A stretch of DNA of 64,000 nt from Pseudomonas putida (GTDB lineage Bacteria; Pseudomonadota; Gammaproteobacteria; Pseudomonadales; Pseudomonadaceae). The translations under genes and the position numbers were made by a program. Within the stretch, counting starts at the first letter, position 1; each line of letters starts with the position of its first letter. Positions 1 through 8,771 of this stretch are shown here, piece after piece. The DNA lies in assembly GCF_026625125.1 (NCBI RefSeq), contig NZ_CP113097.1:4140001-4204000 (forward strand), given 5' to 3'. The notes below the pieces were generated by a model that was given only the letters and a program-made list of their open reading frames with translations, searched no databases and had not been told where the DNA came from.

Positions 1-3000
1 TTCGGGCAACTGGCCAGGCATGGCAGCGAACATGGCAAAGCGGAAACTCTGCGGCGCCTGGATATCGTTCACCCCCGCAGTGATCCGCCGCTGCCAGCAG
101 TCGATCAGGCAACGCCGGAAATAACGGCGCTCTTCTCGCAGGCCCCGTGATGTTGCCTGACGCTCCCACTGCTGCAGCCGTTCGCGCAACGCCGCAAGCT
201 CGTTGCCCAGCCGGGTGATTTCCCCATGGACATCGCTGCCTGAGGTGCGCAGGCCTTCAATCCAGGCCAGTATCTGCTCGTCGGAGAAGCCTGGGTACAA
301 ATTGCGCACTGAGGCAAACAATCCTTGTGGAGGCCTTCCACGCCGCCCGCTCAGCGGGTACCCCAGACGCCCATCGGGCTGGCGCTGCGGCAGGCGAAAC
401 CAGCCGCGCGAGGGTGGCTCACCCAACAGCTGAGTGACCTCGGCGCGATGCGCTACGGCCTGGCGGCTGAGCAGTACGCGCAAGTTGTGGGCGAATGGCT
501 CGCCGACCCCCAAGGTATCGCGCAGCTGATCGTCATAGGCAGAGGCCATGACCTCGAACAGCTCGCCAGCCTGGCCCAGCGGCTGGCCTGCGCCATCCAG
601 GCGGCGAAACTGGCCATCTTCATGGCGGATAGCACATTCAGGGCCGCCTTCCCCGATGACCAGCAAGGGGGCACCGGCATCGCCATCGAACAAGGCCCAG
701 CGCACGCCACCGCCCGCTGGCAAGTGCCTGAGCATGGCAAGCGCCACCCGGGCAAGGTCCAGCTGCTGCTCCACCTCCAGGTAGAACGCTTCGAACACCC
801 TGACCTGACGAATCCGCCGGATATGCACGCGCGCCGCCTCAGCAAGCCTCAACGCCACGCGCCCGCTGTCGGCCAGCCGCTCGCGGTCTGCCAAGTGAGC
901 AGTGCGCCACAACGCGCGTGCCGCCGATTCATGCAGGCTTGGAAAGACGCGACGCAGAACTGCGGTTTCTGCACTCGATGGAGGCTGGGTAGCGGCGTAG
1001 GCCTGCTGGAAGAGCAACCGACGGCGAGCGGCGGCCAGCTCGGCCAACGCCTGCTCGCCCAGCCCCTGGCCACCAGGCAATGCGCGTGCTTGCTGCAAGA
1101 GCGCAGCGTCGTCCACCGGCTGCCCGGCGCGCAGGCGCTCGATCAGTACGCTGATACGCCGGTCCAGCACGAAGCGTTCGGCGCTGTCGAGCAGCACAGC
1201 GTCGGGGGCCTGGCCCTCGACATGCAGGGCCCGCAGATGATCGGCGTGCAGGTCGTGGATCAGCAGAATCTGCTCGATCCGCTCATCATCCAACGCGTGC
1301 AGGCGTCCACCAAGCCGGCGAAACAAACCATAGCGGTCATCCCACTGCGCCGGTTGCTCGAACCACAGGCGCCACGCCCCCGCGCCGTTGTGGCGCAGCT
1401 GCGGGCCATACCCGTCACGCGGGCGTAGTTGCCACTCACCCTGTGCGCCATGCTGCACCACGGGGTAGCAGTGGCCCTCCATCTCGACCCAGGCGCGGCC
1501 ATCGAGCCGATGCACGCCCTCTTCATCCACGTGCGCCTGCAGGGGTGGCACGCTGCGGTAGTCGGCCAATACCGGACGGCACAGCCGGGTACTACCGTCT
1601 TCCAGTTGCTCAGGTAGCAAGCTGTCCACCCTCAGCGACCGCCGCCAGGTACGCAGTGCCACCCCCACACCGACAGCAGTGGCGCCCATCACGGCAAGGT
1701 CGGTAGCGACATGGGTCACGTGATCGAGCGCCGCGCTGGTGTCGCCTTCATGCCAGGCCTCGACGCCATGGAACACTTCCTTGAGCAAGCCCCATGCAGT
1801 GAATGCCAGCAAACCTGCGCCGATCACCGGAATGAACAGGCCAGCCAGGTTCAGCAGCGCCCAGCCCTCTGCGGCCAGGCGTTGGTCGTGGGCCTGCTGC
1901 ACGGCCCGGTCGATGCTGGCGACTGGGGCGGCGATCATCGCCGCGTCATCCTTGATCTGCGCGATACGCGCCGTGCCCAGGGTTTCGAACAATGGCAGGC
2001 GCAGGGCCTGCATGTGCTCATCGAGGTCGTAATTGGCCCAATCCGCCAGATCAGCGTAAGCCGGGATGATCACAGAGAAAAATGCCTGGCTGTCCCGACG
2101 CCGCACGAAGCGGCTGAAGAAGCGCTGGTAGTCACGCGTACGTAGCCGCCGCCCCAGGTCATTGGCCAGATGCCGCAGGCTGCTGGACACACACCACGGC
2201 CCATGGGGATCATCCGGCACGTACGCCAGCAAACGCCGGGTGGTGTTGCGAACCCAACCCTCATCGATAACGTCCAGCAGCACTATCTGCTCCAGGTTAC
2301 AGCCCACCAGGCTCAGTTGCCTGGCCACCACCGGATCGCCTTGCAGGCGCGGCGGCGTGCCGTCGCGGCATAAGCCCACAATCATCTGCAGTTCGTCGTC
2401 GTCGAGTACACCCCTCTGCCTGGCCTTATAGGCCTCCACCAGCATTTGCAGGCGTTGGGCGGTACCCAACAGCATCGCGACGCTTGCGCCCTGGGCTGTC
2501 GGCGCCAGCAGCACGCTGTTGAGGTGAGCCTGATATTGACCGCCCAGGTCGAGGCTGCGACACAGCTTGGCAAACGCCACGGCCGACGGGGGTTTGGCAG
2601 CGCCTTTACGCGCACTGGTCAGCCGGTTACCCCGCGGTTGGCCCCCCTCCTCGGCTTGATCTTCAGTGAAATTGCGCAGCGCCGCTTCCAGCAGCGGCAT
2701 GTCGTCATACACCAGTTCGGTAAGGTGCACGCCCACAGGCTGTGCATTGATCACCGGTTCACGGTGGCCGGCAATGAAGGACCAGAGATGCACGTTGAAA
2801 GGCTCGCCATCGGGCCCTTCCAAGGCCTGCTCCAGACGGCTTTTCGCGAAACTGTCGATACCTTCCAGGCGTGCAAGCACTGCACTGAGTTGCTGACGCA
2901 CGGCCAGGCTCTGGCGCAACGCCTCACTCAGGCCCGGCAAATGTTCGGCGCGGGCTGCTCGCAGCCACTGGGGCAGGCGTGCGGCAATCAATTGATCCTG

Positions 3001-3054
3001 GAAGGCCTGTTCCAGGGCAAGTCCATCGGGCTGCGGGTCGGTTTGGTAAGTCAT
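1..3054 (-). CDS. Large dermonecrotic-toxin-type (DUF6543-like) protein, probable NEL E3 ligase effector, 3' end outside window
   Basis: The open frame runs 1018 codons from an ATG at 3054, with a strong AAGGAGGAG Shine-Dalgarno upstream, to the window edge without a stop. I translated it by hand: it starts MTYQTDPQPDGLALEQAF and later has QDQLIAARLPQWL, a hydrophobic stretch around residues 395-440 (LNLAGLFIPVIGAGLLAF), LGYPLSGRRG near residue 900, NLYPGFSDEQ, and a Cys/Trp-rich helix near the edge (CLIDCWQRR). In large Pseudomonas proteins this order (DUF6543-like N-terminus, membrane-inserting segment, LGYPLSGR / LYPGFS region, CW helix) is followed by leucine-rich repeats and a NEL-type E3 ubiquitin ligase domain. 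That C-terminus is not in the window, so catalytic function is inferred. It is divergent from the sulfate-binding protein gene. Confidence 0.75.
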   Translation of the reverse strand, partial: MTYQTDPQPDGLALEQAFQDQLIAARLPQWLRAARAEHLPGLSEALRQSLAVRQQLSAVLARLEGIDSFAKSRLEQALEGPDGEPFNVHLWSFIAGHREPVINAQPVGVHLTELVYDDMPLLEAALRNFTEDQAEEGGQPRGNRLTSARKGAAKPPSAVAFAKLCRSLDLGGQYQAHLNSVLLAPTAQGASVAMLLGTAQRLQMLVEAYKARQRGVLDDDELQMIVGLCRDGTPPRLQGDPVVARQLSLVGCNLEQIVLLDVIDEGWVRNTTRRLLAYVPDDPHGPWCVSSSLRHLANDLGRRLRTRDYQRFFSRFVRRRDSQAFFSVIIPAYADLADWANYDLDEHMQALRLPLFETLGTARIAQIKDDAAMIAAPVASIDRAVQQAHDQRLAAEGWALLNLAGLFIPVIGAGLLAFTAWGLLKEVFHGVEAWHEGDTSAALDHVTHVATDLAVMGATAVGVGVALRTWRRSLRVDSLLPEQLEDGSTRLCRPVLADYRSVPPLQAHVDEEGVHRLDGRAWVEMEGHCYPVVQHGAQGEWQLRPRDGYGPQLRHNGAGAWRLWFEQPAQWDDRYGLFRRLGGRLHALDDERIEQILLIHDLHADHLRALHVEGQAPDAVLLDSAERFVLDRRISVLIERLRAGQPVDDAALLQQARALPGGQGLGEQALAELAAARRRLLFQQAYAATQPPSSAETAVLRRVFPSLHESAARALWRTAHLADRERLADSGRVALRLAEAARVHIRRIRQVRVFEAFYLEVEQQLDLARVALAMLRHLPAGGGVRWALFDGDAGAPLLVIGEGGPECAIRHEDGQFRRLDGAGQPLGQAGELFEVMASAYDDQLRDTLGVGEPFAHNLRVLLSRQAVAHRAEVTQLLGEPPSRGWFRLPQRQPDGRLGYPLSGRRGRPPQGLFASVRNLYPGFSDEQILAWIEGLRTSGSDVHGEITRLGNELAALRERLQQWERQATSRGLREERRYFRRCLIDCWQRRITAGVNDIQAPQSFRFAMFAAMPGQLPE

Positions 3055-3083
3055 GGCGCGCTCCTCCTTCGGGAGGCGCGAGC

Positions 3084-3122
3084 TTAGGTATGGCCCAGGG
3101 CTGAAAGTGGTTAGATACCTAA
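3084..3122. promoter_or_regulatory. Inverted repeat in divergent toxin/sbp promoter region
   Basis: The 184-bp divergent gap 3055-3238 contains TTAGGTAT at 3084-3091 and its exact reverse complement ATACCTAA at 3115-3122. A nested GTTAG/CTAAC pair is centred near 3117. The spacing suits a dimeric regulator operator for the toxin gene, but no regulator can be assigned. The sbp Shine-Dalgarno AAGGAA lies just upstream of 3239. Confidence 0.35.
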
Positions 3123-3238
3123 CACCCGGCTGGGCGCGCGCATAAGCAAAGAGCCATTCGGTCTTTAATCGCTGCGAAGCGAACGGCTATAGTCACTGGC
3201 ACAATGCCAACCCTCTGAACCCTAACAAGGAATACTTC

Positions 3239-4237
3239 GTGAAAAAGCTATTCACCGCCTCGCTGCTGGCGGCCGGCCTGGCGCTGGGCAACTTGGCCCA
3301 CGCCGCCCCGACCCTGTTGAATGTGTCCTACGACGTGATGCGTGACTTCTACAAAGACTACAACCCGGCCTTCCAGAAGCACTGGGAAGCCGAGCATGAC
3401 GAGAAGGTCAACGTGCAGATGTCGTTCGGCGGCTCGAGCAAGCAGGCGCGCGCGGTGATCGATGGCCTGCCGGCCGATGTCATCACCATGAACATGGCCA
3501 CCGACATCAACGCGCTTGCCGACATCGGCAAGCTGGTGCCGGACGATTGGGTCACCCGTTTGCCCAACAACAGCGCGCCGTTCACCTCGGCCACTGTGTT
3601 CATCGTGCGCAAGGGTAACCCCAAAGCCCTGAAAGACTGGCCAGACCTGCTCAAGGACGGCGTGCAGGTGATCGTGCCCAACCCGAAGACCTCGGGTAAC
3701 GGCCGCTACACCTACCTGTCGGCCTGGGGCTATGTGCTCAAGCAAGGCGGTGACGAGGCCAAGGCCCGTGACTTCGTCGGCAAGCTGTTCAAGCAGGCAC
3801 CGGTACTGGATACCGGCGGTCGCGCTGCTACCACCACCTTCATGACCAACCAGATCGGTGATGTGCTGGTGACCTTCGAGAACGAAGCCGAAATGATCGC
3901 CCGCGAATTCGGCCGCGACCAGTTCGAAGTGGTCTACCCGAGCGTGTCGGCCGAGGCTGAACCACCGGTCAGTGTGGTCGACAAGGTGGTAGCCAAGAAG
4001 GGCACCCAGGCCGTGGCCGAGGAATACCTCAAGTACCTGTGGTCGCCGGCAGCTCAGGAAATCGCCGCACAGAATTACCTGCGTCCGCGTGATGCAACGG
4101 TACTGGCCAAGTACACCGACCGCTTCCCTAAGGTCGATTTCCTGTCGGTGGAGAAAACCTTCGGCGACTGGCGCACCGTGCAGAAAACCCACTTCAACGA
4201 TGGTGGCGTGTTCGACCAGATCTATACCAACCCGTAA
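3239..4237 (+). CDS. sbp: Sulfate ABC transporter periplasmic substrate-binding protein
   Basis: The 332-residue protein has a Sec signal peptide (MKKLFTASLLAAGLALG, likely cleavage after AHA near residue 22). Its mature sequence is typical of sulfate-binding proteins, with LLNVSYDVMRDFYKDYN, FGGSSKQARAVIDGL and the late NYLRPRD and F-P-KVDFLSV motifs. It binds sulfate or thiosulfate in the periplasm for delivery to a CysTWA transporter, whose genes are not here. The start is GTG, supported by AAGGAA 7 bases upstream. Pseudomonas commonly carries several sbp paralogues, and this one stands alone rather than in a cys operon. Confidence 0.93.
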   Translation: MKKLFTASLLAAGLALGNLAHAAPTLLNVSYDVMRDFYKDYNPAFQKHWEAEHDEKVNVQMSFGGSSKQARAVIDGLPADVITMNMATDINALADIGKLVPDDWVTRLPNNSAPFTSATVFIVRKGNPKALKDWPDLLKDGVQVIVPNPKTSGNGRYTYLSAWGYVLKQGGDEAKARDFVGKLFKQAPVLDTGGRAATTTFMTNQIGDVLVTFENEAEMIAREFGRDQFEVVYPSVSAEAEPPVSVVDKVVAKKGTQAVAEEYLKYLWSPAAQEIAAQNYLRPRDATVLAKYTDRFPKVDFLSVEKTFGDWRTVQKTHFNDGGVFDQIYTNP

Positions 4238-4248
4238 TCGCGTGCTGC

Positions 4249-4283
4249 CTTCACTTGAGCGCCATCATTGCGCCCAAGTGAAG
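4249..4283. terminator. Bidirectional terminator-like hairpin
   Basis: A 14-bp inverted repeat with one mismatch (CTTCACTTGAGCGC / GCGCCCAAGTGAAG) and a 7-base loop sits between the convergent sbp and methyltransferase genes. There is no clear T-run on either strand, so it may act as an mRNA 3' stabiliser or weak terminator. Confidence 0.5.
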
Positions 4284-4296
4284 CTTCCCGACTACA

Positions 4297-5232
4297 TCAG
4301 GCTGGTGCTTCATCGCGAAACACCAAGGCCTTCAAGCCACCCGCCGGATCGGCATCCGGAAACTCCGGCGGGTTATCCAAACGCTCCACGAAAGCCAACG
4401 CTGGGGCCTGCTCCGCCATCCCGTCGATCAGAAACTGCGGCCCGATGCCCGGATCGTTCACGCACGCCAGCACAGTGCCACCCTTGGTCAGCAACTCTGG
4501 CAAGCGCCGCAGGATCTTCGCGTAATCCTGGGTCAGCACGAAACTGCCTTTCTGGAAGGTGGGCGGGTCGATGATGATCAAATCGTAAGGCCCGTACTTG
4601 CGCACCTTACCCCACGACTTGAACAACTCATGCCCCAGATACGCCACCCGTGATGCATCGTGGCCATTGAGCCGGTGGTTGTCGCGGCCACGCGAAAGCG
4701 CCGACTTGGCCATGTCCAGATTGACCACCTGCTCGGCACCGCCGGCGAGCGCCGCGACCGAAAAGCCGCAGGTGTAGGCGAACAGGTTGAGCACACGCTT
4801 GCCCGCCGACTGTTCACGTACCCATCGGCGGCCGTAACGCATGTCGAGGAACAGACCGTTGTTCTGCCGCACGCCCAGGTCGAGCAAATAGGTCAGGCCA
4901 TCTTCGACCACTTCGCGCTGCTGGCACGGCTCGCCCCACAACCACTCACCCGGGCTGTCCGGCAAGTAACGGTGCTGGATGAGGATCGCTTGGCCGGTCC
5001 ACTGCGGGCGCTCGGCGAGGGTGCGCAGCATGGCCTGCAGTTCAGCCAGCTGGCCTGCGGCTGGCTCACGGAACAGCGCTACCGACAGCACGCCCTGCAA
5101 CCAGTCGACGGTGACCTGCTCCAGCCCCGGCCAGCAACGGCCGCGGCCGTGAAACAGGCGACGGGTTTCCTGCGGTGCGGGGTCGAGGGCGGTAAGCAGA
5201 TGCTGTTCGAGGGTGTGGATCGGCGAAGTCAT
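4297..5232 (-). CDS. Class I SAM-dependent methyltransferase, RlmI/YccW-like
   Basis: The 311-residue protein has a Rossmann methyltransferase core. Motif I is NLFAYTCGFSVAALAGGA near residue 150, the acidic motif II is NLDMAKSAL, and motif IV is IIDPPTFQKGSF. DPPTF with the upstream LDMRYGRRWV is characteristic of 23S rRNA m5C1962-type methyltransferases (RlmI/RlmK group), so an RNA cytosine target is likely but not proven. The ATG at 5232 (MTSPIHTLEQ) is chosen because this is where family-like sequence begins; the frame extends upstream without similarity. It is convergent with sbp and lies behind the EamA gene. Confidence 0.82.
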   Translation of the reverse strand: MTSPIHTLEQHLLTALDPAPQETRRLFHGRGRCWPGLEQVTVDWLQGVLSVALFREPAAGQLAELQAMLRTLAERPQWTGQAILIQHRYLPDSPGEWLWGEPCQQREVVEDGLTYLLDLGVRQNNGLFLDMRYGRRWVREQSAGKRVLNLFAYTCGFSVAALAGGAEQVVNLDMAKSALSRGRDNHRLNGHDASRVAYLGHELFKSWGKVRKYGPYDLIIIDPPTFQKGSFVLTQDYAKILRRLPELLTKGGTVLACVNDPGIGPQFLIDGMAEQAPALAFVERLDNPPEFPDADPAGGLKALVFRDEAPA

Positions 5233-5302
5233 GGCGGGTCGCAAGCAAATAAAAGGAAGCATTCTACCCCGCGAGGCTGCTGGTGGGGCGCGCAACCGCG
5301 CC

Positions 5303-6202
5303 TCACTGGCCTTTGGCAGGGATCGGCGCCGAACGGAACCACCACCCCTGCTGCATGCCCGCCGCCGCCAGCAAGATCAACGCCACACCGAGCCATTGCA
5401 ACGGCACCAGGCGGTGCCCAAAGGCCACCCAGTCGACCAGGATCGCGGCGATCGGGTAGATGAATGAAAGGGCGCCGGTCAATGCCGTGGGCAGGCGCTG
5501 GATGGCGCTGTACAGCAACACATACATCAACCCGGTGTGCACCACGCCCAGCATCACCAGGCTGGCCAAGGCCGAGGGCTCGCCAGGCAGACCGCCCGGC
5601 TTGACCCACGGCGCCAACAGCAACACCCCGGTCGCTACCTGGATCAGGGCGATAAGATGCGGTGGCGTGCCGTTCAGGCGCTTGATGATCAACGCGGCAA
5701 TGGCATAAAGAAACGCCGCCCCCAGCGCCAGGGCAATGCCCAGCAGGTACTCTTCACCGCTGCCCTGCCCTGCGCCATGGGCGCTGACGATGGCCAGCAT
5801 GCCGAGGAACGCCACGCTCAGCCAGGTGACCTTGGCCACAGTGATCTTCTCGCCCAGAAACACTGCCGCCAGCCCCACCAGCAGAAACGGCTGCACGTTG
5901 TACACCGCGGTGCCGATGGCGATCGACGCCCGCGAATAGGAGGCGAACAGCAACACCCAGTTGCCGACGATGGCCACGCCGCTGGCGATTGCCAAGAGCA
6001 AGGCCGTGCGGCTGATCACACCAGGTTTGAGAAAGCCGAGCGCCGCACAGACCAGCAGCAACGTGCCGGTGCCAAACACACACCGCCAGAACACCACTTC
6101 CAGGACCGGCTGCCCCGATACCAGCACGAACCAGCCGATAGTCCCGGAAATCAGCATGGCAGCGACCATTTCCAGCGAGCCACGGCGCAACGAACTGTCC
6201 AT
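5303..6202 (-). CDS. EamA/DMT-family drug/metabolite exporter
   Basis: The 299-residue, highly hydrophobic protein has about ten predicted transmembrane helices and two EamA repeats, the usual DMT length. Recognisable segments are ISGTIGWFVLVSGQP, AVYNVQPFLLVGLAAVFLGE in the first repeat, and LSFIYPIAAILVDWVAFGH in the second. It is an inner-membrane transporter, probably exporting amino acids or related metabolites. The ATG at 6202 has a good GGGGAGG Shine-Dalgarno. It is divergent from the Lrp-type gene at 6336, a classic exporter/Lrp regulator pair, so amino-acid-responsive control is likely. Confidence 0.88.
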   Translation of the reverse strand: MDSSLRRGSLEMVAAMLISGTIGWFVLVSGQPVLEVVFWRCVFGTGTLLLVCAALGFLKPGVISRTALLLAIASGVAIVGNWVLLFASYSRASIAIGTAVYNVQPFLLVGLAAVFLGEKITVAKVTWLSVAFLGMLAIVSAHGAGQGSGEEYLLGIALALGAAFLYAIAALIIKRLNGTPPHLIALIQVATGVLLLAPWVKPGGLPGEPSALASLVMLGVVHTGLMYVLLYSAIQRLPTALTGALSFIYPIAAILVDWVAFGHRLVPLQWLGVALILLAAAGMQQGWWFRSAPIPAKGQ

Positions 6203-6335
6203 CTCACACCTCCCCTGACGATGACGGACAGTATGCAGAGGCTCGCAGTGGGCCCTCCAGCGGATAACCAAGGAAAAATGCCTCCTCAGCCTTTACTATC
6301 AAGGCAAACCAGCAATTGACCCTTATGAGGCGTAT

Positions 6336-6773
6336 ATGACCGATGCCATCGACCAGCTCCTGATCAACGCCCTGATGGAAGACGCCCGCCGCTCACTCAA
6401 AGCGCTGGCGCACATCAGTGGCCTGTCTGCACCCAGCGTCAGCGAACGCCTGCGCCGCCTGGAAGAGCGCGGCGTACTGCGCGGTTACACCGTGGATGTC
6501 GATCCGCGCTGCTTTGGATACCAATTGCAGGCCATCGTACGCATTCGCCCGCTGCCGGGGCAGCTGCAGGAAGTGGAACGGCAGATCATCGCGATTCCCG
6601 AGTTCACCGAGTGCGACAAGGTAACGGGCGAGGATTGCTTCATTGCCCGGCTGCATGTGCGGTCGATGGAACAGCTCGACACCCTGCTCGACCGTATCAA
6701 TGTGCTCGCTGAAACCAACACGGCGATCATCAAGAAAAGCCCGGTGAAGCGGCGCTTGCCGCCGATGAATTGA
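6336..6773 (+). CDS. Lrp/AsnC-family transcriptional regulator
   Basis: The 145-residue protein has an N-terminal winged HTH (DQLLINALMEDARRSLKALA, then SGLSAPSVSERLRRLEERGV) and a C-terminal RAM/AsnC effector domain (VDVDPRCFGYQLQAIVRIRP to the end). The family binds DNA as oligomers and responds to amino acids. It is transcribed away from the EamA exporter with a 133-bp shared promoter region, so it probably controls that exporter and itself. Confidence 0.92.
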   Translation: MTDAIDQLLINALMEDARRSLKALAHISGLSAPSVSERLRRLEERGVLRGYTVDVDPRCFGYQLQAIVRIRPLPGQLQEVERQIIAIPEFTECDKVTGEDCFIARLHVRSMEQLDTLLDRINVLAETNTAIIKKSPVKRRLPPMN

Positions 6774-7222
6774 AGCGCCGAAAAACCTGACTCACACCTG
6801 TACACACAAACGTCACCTTAAGTGCCATTTTTGTGTGCATAAGTGCTAGCACTGCCCCAATACGTTACATACGTTGCGCAACTAAATCTGACCAAATGAT
6901 CAACTAATTATGCATGAATAAAATTAAACCTGTTCAATTGGTCAACTTATAGTTAATTCAATTCATCAACTTAGCTTTCAAAGCGATAGTTTTGAAGTAA
7001 ATGCAACTTGATGTACGTTCTCCGCCTGGCATGGAACTCGCTTTTGTGTGTTCGTGTTTTGTATACAAGTTGAACTAAACATAAATACACAAGAACCCGC
7101 GACGCCGACCCAACCCGGCCGCCGCGCCCAGAACCCAGTGATGCCAACGCTGGACTGACGAGATGGCGAGCCCGTGCGCATGCCCGCTCATCGCAGTCCA
7201 CGTGCATCAGGAGCCTGCCGGA
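6774..7222. promoter_or_regulatory. AT-rich regulatory leader upstream of the NCS1 permease
   Basis: This 449-bp non-coding stretch is markedly AT-rich from about 6840 to 7080, unlike its surroundings. It holds an 8-bp inverted repeat CACACAAA/TTTGTGTG (6803-6837, possibly the end of the Lrp transcript) and a palindrome GTTGCGCAAC (6873-6882). Three near-identical octamers follow: TCAACTAA (6900-6907), TCAACTTA (6942-6949) and TCAACTTA (6966-6973). No convincing gene is present. Confidence 0.55.
7059..7068. promoter_or_regulatory. Palindromic operator-like site TTGTATACAA
   Basis: A perfect 10-bp palindrome lies about 155 bp before the permease start. TTGTnnACAA-type palindromes are typical of FCD/FadR-subfamily GntR operators (established family knowledge). 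A GntR-type regulator acting on the permease/racemase operon is inferred; none is encoded next to it. Confidence 0.4.
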
Positions 7223-8755
7223 ATGAGTACCAGCCTCGACCTTGCCCCTGAACTATCCGTCGCCAGCACCCACCCCTCGTCCTCCCTGGCCGGCCATGCG
7301 CCGCAACTTGAACTCAGCCCGCGCCTGCATAACCGCGACCTGGCGCCGACGCGTATCGAAGGCCGCCGCTGGGGGCGCTACAGCATCTTCGCGCTGTGGA
7401 CCAACGATGTGCACAACATTGCCAACTACTCCTTCGCCATGGGCTTGTTCGCGCTTGGCCTCGGCGGCTGGCAGATTCTCCTGTCCTTGGCGATCGGCGC
7501 CGCGCTGGTGTACTTCTTCATGAACCTTTCCGGCTACATGGGGCAGAAGACCGGCGTGCCGTTCCCGGTAATCAGCCGCATTGCCTTCGGCATTCATGGC
7601 GCGCAAATTCCCGCGCTGATCCGTGCTGTGATCGCCATCGCTTGGTTCGGCATCCAGACCTACCTGGCTTCAGTGGTGCTACGCGTGCTGCTGACGGCGG
7701 TGTGGCCGCAACTCGCCAGTTATGACCAAGACAGCATCCTCGGCCTGTCGAGCCTGGGCTGGGTGTGCTTCGTGGCAATCTGGCTGGTGCAACTGGTGAT
7801 CCTCGCCTACGGCATGGAGATGGTGCGCCGCTACGAGGCATTCGCCGGCCCGGTGATCCTGCTGACCGTCGCCAGCCTGGCGGTGTTCATGTACTTCAAG
7901 GCCGATGCGCGTATCGCCTGGTCGGTGGCCGAGCCGCTGACCGGGTACGAGATGTGGCGCAACATATTCGCCGGCGGCGCGCTGTGGCTGGCGATCTACG
8001 GCACCCTGGTGCTCAACTTCTGCGATTTCGCCCGTTCCTCGCCATGCCGCAAGACCATCCGCGTCGGCAACTTCTGGGGCCTGCCGGTGAACATCGTGGT
8101 CTTCGCGCTGATCACCGTGGTGCTGTGCGGCGCACAGTTCCAGATCAACGGCCAGATCATCGACAGCCCGACCCAGATCGTTGCCAGCATCCCCAATACG
8201 GCCTTCCTGGTCCTCGGCTGCCTGGCCTTCCTGATCGTCACCGTGGCGGTGAACATCATGGCCAACTTCGTCGCCCCGGCCTTCGTGCTGAGCAACCTGG
8301 CGCCGCGGCACCTGAACTTCCGCCGCGCAGGGCTGATCAGCGCCACCGTGGCCGTGTTGATCCTGCCATGGAACCTCTACAACAGCCCGCTGGTGATCGT
8401 CTATTTCCTGTCTGGCCTGGGCGCCCTGCTGGGCCCACTGTACGGGGTGATCATGGCCGACTACTGGCTGCTGCGCAAAGGCTGCATCAACGTGCCGGAG
8501 CTGTACAGCGAACATCCGGCCGGGGCTTACCACTACAGCAAGGGCATCAACCTGCGTGCCGTCGCCGCGTTCCTGCCGGCAGCGCTGCTGGCCATCGTCC
8601 TGGCGCTGGTGCCCAACTTCCATGCCATCGCACCGTTTTCCTGGCTGATCGGTGCCGGCATCGCCGCCGCGCTGTACCTGCTGATCGCCCCTCGCAACCG
8701 TCAATACGCTGATGTCAGCGGCGAATGCATCGCCGTCGACCACAGCAGCCACTGA
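7223..8755 (+). CDS. NCS1-family nucleobase/hydantoin/allantoin permease
   Basis: The 510-residue inner-membrane symporter has about twelve hydrophobic helices. NCS1 hallmarks are the amphipathic lead RWGRYSIFALWTNDVHNIAN, the GVPFPVISRIAFGIHGAQIP segment, WFGIQTYLAS, and NFCDFARSS in the sixth-helix region. Substrates of the family are purines, pyrimidines, allantoin and hydantoins; the downstream racemase-family gene favours a cyclic ureide or hydantoin. The ATG at 7223 is chosen for its AGGAG at 9 bases spacing; an in-frame start at 7163 lacks family similarity. It is followed after 16 bp by the racemase gene, so an operon is likely. Confidence 0.88.
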   Translation: MSTSLDLAPELSVASTHPSSSLAGHAPQLELSPRLHNRDLAPTRIEGRRWGRYSIFALWTNDVHNIANYSFAMGLFALGLGGWQILLSLAIGAALVYFFMNLSGYMGQKTGVPFPVISRIAFGIHGAQIPALIRAVIAIAWFGIQTYLASVVLRVLLTAVWPQLASYDQDSILGLSSLGWVCFVAIWLVQLVILAYGMEMVRRYEAFAGPVILLTVASLAVFMYFKADARIAWSVAEPLTGYEMWRNIFAGGALWLAIYGTLVLNFCDFARSSPCRKTIRVGNFWGLPVNIVVFALITVVLCGAQFQINGQIIDSPTQIVASIPNTAFLVLGCLAFLIVTVAVNIMANFVAPAFVLSNLAPRHLNFRRAGLISATVAVLILPWNLYNSPLVIVYFLSGLGALLGPLYGVIMADYWLLRKGCINVPELYSEHPAGAYHYSKGINLRAVAAFLPAALLAIVLALVPNFHAIAPFSWLIGAGIAAALYLLIAPRNRQYADVSGECIAVDHSSH

Positions 8756-8771
8756 TCAAGGAGCAGTGCTC

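Noticed and set aside
325-1428. Long plus-strand ORF of 367 codons
   Set aside because: It is the antisense shadow of the large minus-strand toxin gene, which has continuous family-like sequence and a strong ribosome site; this ORF has none.
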